In this document: positions 44,858-55,388 of the stretch, piece after piece
Position numbering within the stretch: position 1 is the first letter of the stretch
How the letters are laid out: every line of letters starts with the position of its first letter
From: Paraphoma chrysanthemicola
Taxonomy: Eukaryota > Ascomycota > Dothideomycetes > Pleosporales > Phaeosphaeriaceae
DNA: 64,000 nucleotides
Assembly (NCBI GenBank): GCA_020744225.1
Contig: JAGMWG010000016.1
Span: 124,001-188,000 of the forward strand
Direction: 5' to 3'
Notes under the pieces: model-generated
The model's database searches: none
Seen by the model: the letters and a program-made list of their open reading frames with translations, nothing else
Told to the model about the DNA's origin: nothing
Program-made: the position numbers and the translations under genes

Positions 44858-46849
44858 TCAGCCGGCCTTATCTTCTGTCAAGTTTGAAGACGCTTCCTCA
44901 CCGCCCATGTATTTCTCATCCTTCTTCTTCCTCACGTCGACCCATCCCATACCCAAGCTTGCCAGCACAGCGACACCAGACAGCGCAACGAGGAAGAAGA
45001 AAACATTGCGCAGACTCTCAGAGTACGCTCTCAATAGGCCGTCAAGCTCTTCCTCATGCCCTGCTACCAGCGCTCGGACTGCACCAGCACCTGAACCTGC
45101 ATCCAAAGCAGCGTGAGAAGATACTGACGGTGCATATCTTGGAGCTGTCTTGCTGAGATTTTGTGCGAAGATCGTATTCGCAATCACAATGCCAATTGAG
45201 GTGCCGAGGTTCTGGAAAAAGATGAGGAAGGACATGGCGATAGGGACTTGAGCTGGCGACACAGCGTTCTGGACGGCGATGAGAGGCTGCGGGACAATTA
45301 ATCTTATGTTGCTCGAAGGTTAAGTGGGCGTCGTTGCGCAGACGCACCATCTGCACTCCAGCACCACGTCCGACCCCCACTACGATCTGGAATCCAATCC
45401 ATCTTCCGGTCGTTGTCGATGCTTTGAAGGTAGATACGAGGCCGTTGCCAATAGCCATGATGATACCACCGCCGAAAGCCCAAGGTAGGTAGAAGCCCAA
45501 TTTTGACACTGTAAGTCATCAGCAATTGCGGTCGCTATGAACAAACTCGAAAAACGCACCAAGGAAGCCGGACAGGATGACAAACATCAGCTGGCTAAGA
45601 ATGCTCGGTAGAACATGTACGCCGCTCATTGTTGGCCCATCTCCTTTCACAGCCTGAAAGTACGTCGGGAGCCAGTTACTCGCCGTAATCATGCAACAAA
45701 TATTGCATATTGCGTAGACACAGCTAACCCAGACGCGACGCTGCTTTAGGAGACTGCCGGGTAACATTGCACGGTCGCCCATTTTGACTTCCCAGGCGAT
45801 GAACATAGCTGCAAGGACAGCTGCGCCGACGAATAGACCGATAATAGTTGCACTGTTCCATGCGAAAGTGTTTCCAGATCCGAACTGTAGGGCGAGCAGA
45901 AACATGATCGCTGGCGGCAAAAAGAGCGCGAATCCGAAGAGATCGAGTTCAGGAATGACTTTTCGTACCAGCGCCATGGAAAACGGCTCCTTCGTCGCCA
46001 CATCCGGGATGTGTATGAACGCAAACAAAGCCGCAGCTATGCCTCCTACCGGCAGATTAATGTAGAAGCCTAGCCACACGGTCAGCCATCCACGCTCCTC
46101 ACACATCAATAATACCTACCCGGATCAACGAACAAAAATAGAAAGCGAAAAGGAAGCAAAACTTACACCACCTCCAACTAGCATGCTCAGTCAACCCGCC
46201 CCCAATCAAAGGCGCCACCACAACTCCCATCTGACTCACCCCGAGAATAACGCCTAAATACATCGGACTCTTACTCCTCTCCACACTCCGCGTGATTATT
46301 GTCATTGCGCCCAACATAAGCCCACTAACCCCCATTCCCGCAATCGCACGCCCAGCGATCAGCACGGAGGACGATGGCGCGACGCCGCATATTAGGCTCC
46401 CGAGCTCAAACAGGAAGATGAATGAGAGGAAAGTAGCTTTGATGGGGAAGTGGGTGTACAATTTGCCCGAAAGAGGTTGAAGAACTGCGGACGAGAGGGT
46501 GTATGCGGAGACGTACCAGCCGACGTCAGGGAGGGAGTGGAAGGTGGATGTTATGTAGGGAATCGCCTAGAGTTTTACTCGTTACTGGCATGATTCTTAT
46601 TGGATGTGGGAAAGGGGAGATGCGTACGGTGCCTATGATGGAGGTGTCGAGCAAGGCGAGGAAATTTATGAGCGTGAGACCGCTAAGAAGTGCGAGAAGC
46701 TTCAGGCCTTTGATGCTGGGAGGGCCTTGGTCATCTTTAGTCGCTTGATTCTCGTTGAGAGAGATGGTGGGTTCGGGTTTGGATGTTGTGCGAACATCAG
46801 TCAGGTCCCTGTGGTGGTTGCTTGTGTGGTTTGCTGGTGCCGAAGACAT
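44858..46849 (-). CDS. 14-TM MFS drug/toxin exporter (DHA2 type), 573 aa
   Basis: Five exons: 46849-46628, 46566-46167, 46069-45560, 45508-45348 and 45286-44858, all junctions in phase. After a polar N-terminus, the first helix reads LALLSGLTLINFLALLDTSI followed by IGTAIPYITSTFH, the motif D1-type signature of DHA2 proton antiporters (LDxTIVxxALP). Motif A/B-like regions and motif C (GVILGVSQMGVVVAPLIGGG with SWRWCFYINLPVGG) are present; the latter is formed across the second intron. Fourteen helices can be counted. The tail is cytosolic and acidic. Such proteins export toxic metabolites or drugs in exchange for protons at the plasma membrane. The Zn2Cys6 regulator lies 0.46 kb upstream on the same strand. 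No biosynthetic core gene is nearby, so self-made metabolite export is not supported. Confidence 0.9.
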
Positions 46850-47307
46850 GCTTGGCTGTCAGGACTGGAAGGTATGGTATGTACGAAGTCAACCTAGTTC
46901 CCGAGAATTAGGACGCCAATGAGAGCAAGAAGGGCCGAGGCTAGCTCGACTTTATAATAGTCGAGATATGGCAGAGCTGTTGTTGCCTCGGGGTTGTTGG
47001 TACGGGACTGGGACATTATGGCCTTGAAACCCGCCGCACCTTCCCCCCAATTGCGCAGCTGCGCAATATTTAGAACGTAAGTTTCGCCCGCATATTCTCA
47101 AGTTAGTTGGAGCGGACAAGTTTACGTATGAATGGTCGCGAAAAAGTACGTGACTGTTGTAGAAGGCATTGCAAACACTGAACTGATAGTGTTCAGAAAC
47201 GACAAACCACCGACGAACTCGTCCATTAGTATCATATCTTCACACTATAGTCAAGTGTACTCTAAACTTCTTCACAGCTAATATTGGGTTACAGCACGTT
47301 TCAAAGC
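46850..47307. other. promoter region of the MFS exporter
   Basis: 0.46 kb between the regulator's stop and the exporter's ATG. The minus strand carries a TATAAAG at about 46950-46956, roughly 100 nt upstream of the ATG. A GCGCAGCTGCGC palindrome-like patch lies near 47055. Confidence 0.35.
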
Positions 47308-49148
47308 CTATAAGTTGAGGGGCGGCGCATGCAGCCAGAAGTTATCAGTCCAATCCATCATCGACATGTCCAACCCACCGTCACCCATCCAGCTCTCCAC
47401 CACGGCCAAATTACCCATGTCAACAGCAGACCCAGGTACCTTCCACTGCGGAGCAGTGTCTCTCAATGTCTTTGCTGCCGTTGAAAAAACACTATCTTCG
47501 CCAGTCTCTTCTTTCAACGTGGTGTTGGCACGTTCTGCTTGTATCGCGCACCGCTCCACCAACCCAAGTAAGTCGACAGTTTCTCTTACGATCGATGTAT
47601 CCCAAATAGGATCCTGAAAGGTCGCTAGCTGGAATATGACCTTAATGCAGTACCCAAAGAGGAGATTGAACGACCCGCTGTTGTGAAGGAAGTCGAGAGA
47701 AAGATAAAACTCAGTGCATGTTCTACAAGCTGCCAGGCACTCCATGAGATAGTCACTGCGCTTGTAGTCCATCGTGAGGCTCGGCTTTTGTGTGAGGTTT
47801 GGCGGTTGTAGTAGGGCCAGCTCGGTGATGACAACCTCTGCACTGAAGAGATATGCAGCAACCGTGGCTGTAACATATCAGTAAGGAAGAGAAGAACTGG
47901 TGGAAGACTACTTACTGTGCTGTGCTTGATCAGGTGAGATGGTGCTTCGGTACTTGTCAAGCTCAGTTTTGAGTGGGCCGATGTGCAGCGATACATGTCG
48001 ACACTGCTCAGGATCGTCGATGAGATGGCGGCAAAGTTCGGCCGCTCGAAGACATATACGTGAGGTTCGAACAATTGAGACGAGAACACCATCGCCATCG
48101 CACTCGGCGTTCGTTTTGAGCTCGTTGCAATCTTCCTCAAGCTGTGGCAGCCAAGGCATTATGTCATACTTGAAGGTCGTGGAAATGCTTCCGAAAATCA
48201 GTCATTCAGTTTTGAGCATGCGAGTCTTTAACTTACATCGTACTGAGTGCGAAGCAAGCCAAAAGAGCGCGTCGCGACTCTAGTGTGCGTGCAATTTTGA
48301 CGCCGGAGGTAGGAGCGATAGATGGACATAGCGAGGGATTATCAGGCTTGTCAAGACGGAGATCGCTGGCTAGCGAACGCGCCATACTTGAGAACATACC
48401 CAAGTACTGTTTGCCGGCGGTGAAATATATCGACCTAAGCAATCTCAGTAAGAACCCCACCAGATCTAATTGAGAGCTTACCACGCCATGCAAAGGAGGA
48501 TGCTTAACAGTAGGTCAAGGCTCTTCTCACCGTCGACAATCATCTTCATGGCTATCATTTCTCGAAGTTTCTTGCTCAAGACCGCCTGACGCGACATAGC
48601 CTTGTTACAGAGAGTCTTGATCGCCAAAGATAGAACCGGTTTCTCTGCGACCATTTGCTCAGCGGAGAGATGCGGCGGCAGACAGATGAAGGGGAATGGG
48701 TCCACGTGCAGCTTCCGAAACTCCAGAAGTTCTCCATCTGTGAGATGGTCATCGCATGGAGTATGCGCGCCAGACTGTTGCGACGAGAGATCGAGAGAGC
48801 GAGGCGTGTAGATCTGCGGATCTTCAGATCGTTCATGCCGTGGCGATGTTTGACCCGAAGTTGCATGCTGGGTACGCAGCAAGTTGACGATGTCATCAAG
48901 CTTATCTTCAAGCTGCGTTCTCTTTGATGATGCTGTCCTTTTGCTGCTCTTCTTGCGCACGGACGACGAAGGAACGCATTCCTTGTTGAGGCGCACACAT
49001 CTGAGCCGTCAGGGTTAAGTATCATGCAGTCGCGTGTCAAGTCATACCTTTCGCAAGCGCCTTCGCTCCGAATCATACATCGACATTTTGCTCTCACGCA
49101 TTGGCTGCACGATTTCCCGTACGGGGCAGGGTTGGCGTTGCCATTCAT
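47308..49148 (-). CDS. Zn2Cys6 transcription factor, 549 aa
   Basis: Five exons: 49148-49048, 49000-48482, 48434-48237, 48187-47916 and 47867-47308. The binuclear cluster reads SCSQCVRAKCRCMIRSEGAC, continuing ERCVRLNKECVP across the first intron, giving CX2CX6CX6-7CX2CX5-6C. A basic stretch (KKSSKRTASSKRTQLEDKLD) and a short coiled coil (LEDKLDDIVNLLRTQ) follow, as for dimerising fungal regulators. The middle (DGELLEFRKLHVDPFPFICL, SLDLLLSILLCMAWSIYFTA) fits the fungal-specific transcription-factor domain. The gene is co-oriented with the MFS exporter, its likely target by proximity (inference). Cluster spacing is slightly unusual but all six Cys are present. Confidence 0.85.
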
Positions 49149-49448
49149 GGCGAAATTGGTAGGGCAAAAGAATTAGAGCGTTGGTTCGAAATTAGGGTAC
49201 GAAATCCGAAATCCCTGAATCCGTCCATGATTATGGTGTATTAAAGGATGATGGCAACCGCAGCTGCGAATCCCGTTCACCAGGTCGCGAAATCCGGCGG
49301 TGGCAGAAACGCGGGTTTTGATTGGGTCACTCAGCCTTCTAGCGCATCCCGCCAGCTCGATGCGCTGGAACAGGTCACATTGAGAAGCATCACCTTCACT
49401 AGCGATGAATTGAGTCACTTAATGAAAGTCTCTTTACTGTTCAAAAGA

Positions 49449-50820
49449 CTACAATATCCGTGCCTTCTGTGCACAAGGCTGGACCTCGACTTGCGTGATG
49501 CCAGACCCAGGACCAGTGCCCGACTCAGGGTCAAATTCTGTAAACCAGGATGTGCCTTCCCGACTTGTCATCTTCGTCAACCTCTCTGTGCTCTTGTGGC
49601 TCCTGATTGACAGGCTTCTACTCAATTCCAATTGCTCCACGCTATTGTCGATGAACCGCGACCTTCGATCGTGCGTTACGAGGACTTCCCTTGTTACAAA
49701 GATCTCTGTCCAAGCGGCCATTACGGTGGGCCAGAAGATAGGCATCGAGGCACACATGATGGCGAAATCAATCTCAAGACAGGAGAATAAGAGCACCTCA
49801 GGTAGCCACCATGTAAAGTCGAACATGGCAAGCGTGTTGTTGTACTTCAACCCGCTCCAAAGGCGAAGAACGGCCATAAGAACGACACTGTAGATCATTA
49901 GCCGACGTTAGACTATGCTGAGACATGACACTACTCACATTGAGCCTAACGCAAAGAGCCCAGTCATCGCGAGAATCTGCTGCTTCTTTAAGTTCGGCTT
50001 GAAGTATTCGGTAAGTGGCAGGAGGAATACGACCAGGTCAAGGACCATGTTTGAACCCGAGAAGACGAAAAGGGTGTCCTTAGCCTCCTTCAGAGTACGG
50101 TATCCAAATCCATAGCATTTAGGACTTGGTTGCTGCTGCTTGTTCCAGAAGCCAGAGATAGGGAAGCAAGGAAACCATCCCATGAAACTGAAGACTCCGC
50201 CCCAGATTATGACAACTGCAAGCAGGCCCAGTGTGACGATGCGCCATTTGCCCTCGCGGAATACTCGCAGGTACTGAAGGAGGAGGGAAAGCTTTATGCA
50301 CACGGCGGTCATGATGTAAGCTGCGTTGGCAACGTAGAAGTATGCCATAGTCGGCTGGAGTATGTCAATGGCATACACGATGTGTTGACCGACTCCACGA
50401 TTGATACCTAGAAGAACTGTAAGCAGTTTGATTACTTGGCAGATAACTCTCGGCTGGACATACTTCCGAAGTATCCTACCATCGCAACAAGATTCAACAC
50501 GGCAGCAATGACAACAAATGCATCATCCCACCCTGGCTCACGCACGACGCGGAACCGTGTGTGAAGGCGAAAGCCAACTGCCACCCAACTCAGAACCTGT
50601 TCCTGTTAGTTATTTCATCTGCACAATTGGGGACGGTGTGACTCGCGTGAAATGGTATCGCAACACCGTATGCCGTGCTAGGACGATGGGTTAGTGGTAG
50701 CGGCTCATTGGGATCAGGAGGATCCTTCATCATCTCCAGAAGGACAGGCAGGAAGTCATCCAGCGCTGAGCGTGTCATTTTGTTGGCCTTTGTGAGCAAG
50801 ATCGTGAAGGTAGACGACAC
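49449..50820 (-). CDS. PTH11-like rhodopsin-fold integral membrane protein
   Basis: Reliable exons are 50416-49939 and 49887-49449, preceded by an exon from about 50596 to 50464 (VLSWVAVGFRLHTRFRVVRE, then PGWDDAFVVIAAVL) and a first exon from 50820 or 50778 whose donor I could not fix (best phase-0 choice is at TAYG/GTTGCG). Seven helices can be traced, with GWDD after helix 2, GVGQHIVYA in the lumenal loop, MTAVCIKLSLLLQYLRVF in helix 4 and FPISGFWN after helix 5. These are typical of the fungal rhodopsin/PTH11-related domain (PF20684). The Ser/Arg-rich C-terminal tail is cytosolic. Members act as putative receptors or surface sensors; this one lacks an N-terminal CFEM domain. Confidence 0.75.
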
Positions 50821-51957
50821 AGTCGCAATGGAAGGTGAGGCGGAAAGGCATCACATGAACGCAGTCAAGCCTGGCCACTGCTTTATGGCACAATCATGGT
50901 AGGATGATGTGCATGCTGTAGTCTCATACTTAACCAGATTTGAACTTCGTCTATGCAGGTGTTCCAGCCTCAGACGCTTGGATGTGTAGTTTCCCGATTA
51001 GAGAGCCCATCAGACTGACTTTGGGTCAGGTTGATCGACACTCTCGGTCTAGAAAGCTGGTTTGTGATGTTCGGCCCTGGGGTTCGTGGCGGTATGCTAC
51101 GGCTGATTGCCGACTGGTGCGACACCTGCCGCAACCTTATATCGCGGCCTGGCGAACCTGAGGAGGGGTCCAGCGAGTCGCATGCCACGGAGTTGTCTTG
51201 TTGAGATTGATTGGATCTCATAATGCTTGTCAACCCCGATTGTGGAATAGCGGAGGGACGTTGGCGAAAACCACCAAACTTCCGGCTCAAACTTTCCGAC
51301 TTGCGGCTTGCAAGTATGCGATTATGTTTGCTAGTCGTCGATGATGCTACGGTGGACGCAGATAGCTGCGTCTTGAAGCTGCCCTGGGTTCAGGTTGAGC
51401 GAGGATGGTGAAACGTTTCTCGTTGATGTGCAAGTGGAGGCGTGTTGTGCGACGCCGCGGGCAGACTCGCAGACCCATCGGTGTGATTCAGGCCCGATCT
51501 GCACATGTGCTGTATGTCATTGCGGAGAACGATCCGAGTCTGGCAGTGTATGCCGCCAGTCTCAAGAATTGCAATATGACTATAATACGAGATGGTCTCT
51601 GCGGAAGGAATTCGATGGTGTAGAAGTCAAAGAGTAGCATGTGAGCGACGTCGAGCCGCACCTGCCTCTCGGCGTCGTAGTACTTGCCTCGCACGAAAGA
51701 TTCCCTGCACACCACTTTCTGACATTTCACAAGACACCGAAACTCTGATGTATCGATACACGCTTCTGGTGTCATAATTTGCATGCACATGGACGCCACA
51801 CATATTTCATTCTTTTCTTTTTCGAATGGGCTGTTCCAAGACCTCGCTAACCACAGCTACAATTCTACGAGAGCTTTGGGCACTTATAACCCACAATAAA
51901 ATCTCTCAGGCTGCGGTCGTCGTCGAGATACGCAGACAACGCGATTACACGTCGCTC
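50821..51957. other. intergenic region, about 1.1 kb
   Basis: Several overlapping frames, none protein-like. No repeat or RNA gene seen. Confidence 0.5.
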
Positions 51958-53253
51958 TCATCGCAGACCGACAGAGTGCAGCCGGCGAGGCTGCCTTGAA
52001 GTTTCCGACGAGGGAGGTGGGAAAATGTCTCCTGCAGTGGATTGCGGTCGAGCAAAGGGTTGTGCCGATGGCGAATCATTGCCATCGACGCTCAAATCGT
52101 CCGTCGGAGGGATCGCCTGCCTCTGGATTGCCTCCTTTTGCTGAGCCTGCACCCGATCATCCTCGTCCTCATGTTCAATGTCGTCCTCCAGCTCTTTTAA
52201 CCTCTCTTCTATGGCCTTGTCCTGCCTTTGATGTGTCCTGAGTACCCCTCCCCACAAGGTCTCTAAGTCTGTTTCTGCGCGCTTCTCCTCCGTGAACATC
52301 TGCACTACAACATTAACGCCTGGCTTGACGTCCCGGAACCCGACAAATTCCTGAACGTTATCGCCAGGCATGTGCATGTCATCCGGATGAGCCTCGATCT
52401 TGCTGAGTGTGCAGCAGATCCAACCTGTGCGAATGCCGTCGTCAATGTTGCCTTCTGGAACCGCGCCTCCAACATTGGCCAACATCCTCATTCGCTTTGC
52501 CTTACGTCTCAGCTTGATCTTCAGCTCATTTCGACCCAACAATCCTGCTGCATTGGCTTTGAGGTTGTGTTCTCGTCGCAACCACCTTGCAAAACGATCT
52601 GCCGAAACATGTAGATGCTTCTCTGAACGTGCCGTGGCAATGATCATGATAAGCTTCGGCCCCAACGCTGGCGGCGGGTCAAGATGTCGCAGATCGAGCA
52701 ACTCGATGTCGTCAAGACCAGCCGTTATGGATATGTACTCGAAAATAGTTTTCAGGAGCGGCGGAGGGTTTGGTGGCAGGTCTGGGACCTCGATGGGCTG
52801 CTGTGCCTGGTCTCGTACAGACGATTGCTGTCGCAGATACCATGGAACGGATGCGTCTGGCGGGGTCGGGGCGGTTTCTACCGTGCGAACAGAGGGATCG
52901 GAGGTTTCGATTGGATTTGTGGACGGGGTTTCTTCAGCATCAAGGGCGGCTGTTGGTGGCTCAGTGCCATTGTTCAGGAAGGCAAACTCAGGATCTACTG
53001 CCGAGACATCGTTCCTGTCTTTTGATCTCGCAACACTTGTGCTAAAAGCGCATGTTGATGAATTGCCTCTTCTCGCGCGTGGCAGTGCAGGGGCGAAGGA
53101 TGATGAAGTGAAAGACCTTAATTGTGAAGGTCGCGTAGTTGCTTGCTGGCAGGTCCGGCAAACATACCGCGACGAGGTGGTTCGGAACAGCGACATGCTG
53201 TAATGAGGTCGCGTGTTGTTGCGTCTGTTGGTCAACTTTCTGCGCATCGGCAC
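51958..53253 (-). CDS. ATP25: mitochondrial RsfS-domain protein, ATP25 N-terminal-half type
   Basis: A single exon of 431 codons from the first ATG; Met20 (53196) is the more likely start because MSLFRTTSSRYVCRTCQQAT then begins an Arg/Ser-rich mitochondrial presequence. A disordered Pro/Glu-rich linker leads to the RsfS/Iojap domain at about residues 165-255: FEYISITAGLDDIELLDLRH, LIMIIATARSEKHLHVSADR, then GLLGRNELKIKLRRKAKRM, which is the ATP25 signature. RsfS binds uL14 on the large ribosomal subunit. In yeast, Atp25 is cleaved and its C-terminal half stabilises ATP9 mRNA; that half is missing here, replaced by a short acidic, Gln-rich tail. It shares a divergent promoter with NMD3. Confidence 0.85.
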   Translation of the reverse strand: MPMRRKLTNRRNNTRPHYSMSLFRTTSSRYVCRTCQQATTRPSQLRSFTSSSFAPALPRARRGNSSTCAFSTSVARSKDRNDVSAVDPEFAFLNNGTEPPTAALDAEETPSTNPIETSDPSVRTVETAPTPPDASVPWYLRQQSSVRDQAQQPIEVPDLPPNPPPLLKTIFEYISITAGLDDIELLDLRHLDPPPALGPKLIMIIATARSEKHLHVSADRFARWLRREHNLKANAAGLLGRNELKIKLRRKAKRMRMLANVGGAVPEGNIDDGIRTGWICCTLSKIEAHPDDMHMPGDNVQEFVGFRDVKPGVNVVVQMFTEEKRAETDLETLWGGVLRTHQRQDKAIEERLKELEDDIEHEDEDDRVQAQQKEAIQRQAIPPTDDLSVDGNDSPSAQPFARPQSTAGDIFPPPSSETSRQPRRLHSVGLR

Positions 53254-53484
53254 AGGAAAATGCCGTCATGTACAAGCGCGCTTGCACGTGCCGATAAGAT
53301 AAGGTGCGGGCGGCGAATTTGGGAAGTCACAGAAGTTTTGGCGGGGGAATTTCTCAGCAGTGTATTCGACTCATAAACCACAAAAGTCGCCCTTCTTCCC
53401 CGTAACGCTCTCACATTCCCGAGCTTCCACTCGAAGCCATCCCACAACACCACAAATCCGTAGAGAGAAGAACACTCGACCATC
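53254..53484. promoter_or_regulatory. divergent promoter of ATP25 and NMD3
   Basis: 231 bp separate the two start codons (288 bp if ATP25 starts at Met20). Both genes serve ribosome assembly or function, so co-regulation is plausible. No TATA box is obvious, as is common for housekeeping genes. Confidence 0.45.
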
Positions 53485-55017
53485 ATGGAGGTTGACAGCC
53501 AGGCCTTTGCGCCTGTGCCCAAGAATGCGGCAACCATTCTCTGCGCCGACTGTGGCGCCCCTGTCGACGGCACAATCTCTGGCGCATTCTGCTACGACTG
53601 CATTAAACTCAAGACCGACGTCACCGGAGGCGTCCCGCGCGAAGCCACGCTGCACATGTGCCGCGACTGCGACCGGTGGCTGTCACCACCAAACTCGTGG
53701 GTTGTCGCCGTGCCCGAGTCGCGCGAGCTGCTCGCGCTCTGCCTGAAGAAATTGCGTGGACTGAACAAGCTGCGAATCATCGACGCCAGCTTCATCTGGA
53801 CGGAGCCACATAGCAGGAGAATAAAGGTCAAGATCACAGTGCAGTCGGAGATCAACGAGGGCGCCATCCTGCAGCAGAGCTTCGAGGTCGAATACACACA
53901 AAACTACCACCAGTGCCCAGACTGCGCGAAGAGCTACACACACAACACATGGAGAGCCTGCGTGCAGGTGCGGCAAAAGGTGCCACACAAGAGGACTTTC
54001 TTGTACCTGGAACAGCTCATCCTGAAGCACGGCGCTCACAAAGATACCATCAACATCAAGGAGGTGCACGACGGCATCGACTTTTACTTTGCACAGCGGA
54101 ATCACGCCACGACCTTCTGCGACTTCCTCAAAGCGGTCGTGCCAGTAAACATCAAGAAGTCGGAGGAGCTCATTTCCATGGACATCCACACTTCGACAAG
54201 AAGCTTCAAGTTCTCGTTCTCTTGCGAGATTGTGCCAATCTGTAAGGACGACCTCGTCGTACTGCCCATCCCACTCGCCAAGAAGGCTGGCAACATCTCA
54301 CCTCTGACGCTCTGCACACGCATTGGCACATCCGTCCAACTTCTGGACGTATCAACTCTCCAAACAGCTGACATCGCAACCGACGTCTACTGGCGGACAC
54401 CCTTCCGGCCGCTCGCCGACGTACAAGAGCTGACCGAGTTTATCGTCCTGGATATCGAACCGCTCGGCAAACAACAAGGCCGCAACTTCCTCGCCGAAGC
54501 CACCGTCGCGCGCGCCTCCGACATGGGCGCCAACGACCAAACCTACTACTGCCGCACCCATCTCGGCGGAATCCTGCACGTCGGCGACTCCGTCATGGGC
54601 TACCTACTCAGCAACACCAACTTCAACAGCGAGCTTTTCGACGTGCTCGAGTCCTCCAACAAATACGCCGCGCAAATCCCTGACGTCGTCCTCGTCAAGA
54701 AGTTCTACCAGCGCTCCAAGAAGAGCAAGAGCAAGCGCAACTGGCGTCTCAAGCGCATGAACCGCGATGAAGGCGAGATGCTGCCTCGCAAACAGGACCA
54801 GGAGAAGATGGAGCGTGACTTTGAGATGTTCCTCCAGGATGTCGAGGAGGATCAGGATCTCAGGCAGGGACTCGCGTTGTACAAGGCGCAGCAGGAGCAG
54901 AGGCAGCGAGAGCAAGATGCGATGGATACGGACGCGGAGGATGGGGATGAGGAGGGACTGACGATCCCGATGGAGCAGTTGTTAGATGATTTTGATGAGA
55001 TGACGATGCAGGACTAG
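53485..55017 (+). CDS. NMD3: 60S ribosomal export adaptor NMD3
   Basis: A single exon, 510 aa, near the usual fungal length. The ATG context is CACCATCATGG. Zinc-binding pairs are in place: C20/C23, C36/C39, C59/C62 and C144/C147, matching the conserved N-terminal CxxC repeats of NMD3. The middle contains RTFLYLEQLILKHGAHKDTI and HDGIDFYFAQRNHATTFCDF, hallmark NMD3 segments. Near the C-terminus a basic stretch (KKSKSKRNWRLKRMNRDEGE) and an acidic Leu-rich end (EQLLDDFDEM) correspond to the nuclear localisation and export signals. The protein binds pre-60S subunits in the nucleus and recruits Crm1 for export. No defect is seen. Confidence 0.97.
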   Translation: MEVDSQAFAPVPKNAATILCADCGAPVDGTISGAFCYDCIKLKTDVTGGVPREATLHMCRDCDRWLSPPNSWVVAVPESRELLALCLKKLRGLNKLRIIDASFIWTEPHSRRIKVKITVQSEINEGAILQQSFEVEYTQNYHQCPDCAKSYTHNTWRACVQVRQKVPHKRTFLYLEQLILKHGAHKDTINIKEVHDGIDFYFAQRNHATTFCDFLKAVVPVNIKKSEELISMDIHTSTRSFKFSFSCEIVPICKDDLVVLPIPLAKKAGNISPLTLCTRIGTSVQLLDVSTLQTADIATDVYWRTPFRPLADVQELTEFIVLDIEPLGKQQGRNFLAEATVARASDMGANDQTYYCRTHLGGILHVGDSVMGYLLSNTNFNSELFDVLESSNKYAAQIPDVVLVKKFYQRSKKSKSKRNWRLKRMNRDEGEMLPRKQDQEKMERDFEMFLQDVEEDQDLRQGLALYKAQQEQRQREQDAMDTDAEDGDEEGLTIPMEQLLDDFDEMTMQD

Positions 55018-55388
55018 GGCTTTTACCCACTTTTTGTCCTCTTACATCTGGCATTTCAAGGCGTTAGTGATGGGAAAAGATTCATGATTCAAGACGGCAT
55101 GGGACAAAGGCGATGCTGGAGCAATGGACCTTCAAACGTAGGGGCGACGACATGACAGTACGTCTCACAATGAAGTTTAGAAGCGTATGAACTCTTGTTT
55201 ACATTGATTGCATTTCACATTATCATACCATCATCTCCTCCACCACATGCTCGCAACGTCTAATCTAAAACTCCACTCCGTACCCCCTCACATGGCGGTA
55301 TCCACACCACCATTCACCTGCCTGAAATCCAATCAACCCCAACCTTAGTCCTACACACCTTCACTCACCTTACTTATCCTTCCCTCTC
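55018..55388. other. convergent intergenic region
   Basis: 3' regions of NMD3 and the GH72 gene; nothing else seen. Confidence 0.5.

Noticed and set aside
52400..53203. 267-aa plus-strand frame opposite ATP25
   Set aside because: Shadow of the RsfS-domain exon, which has clear family motifs.
53683..54189. 168-aa minus-strand frame opposite NMD3
   Set aside because: GC-rich antisense shadow of the NMD3 exon.
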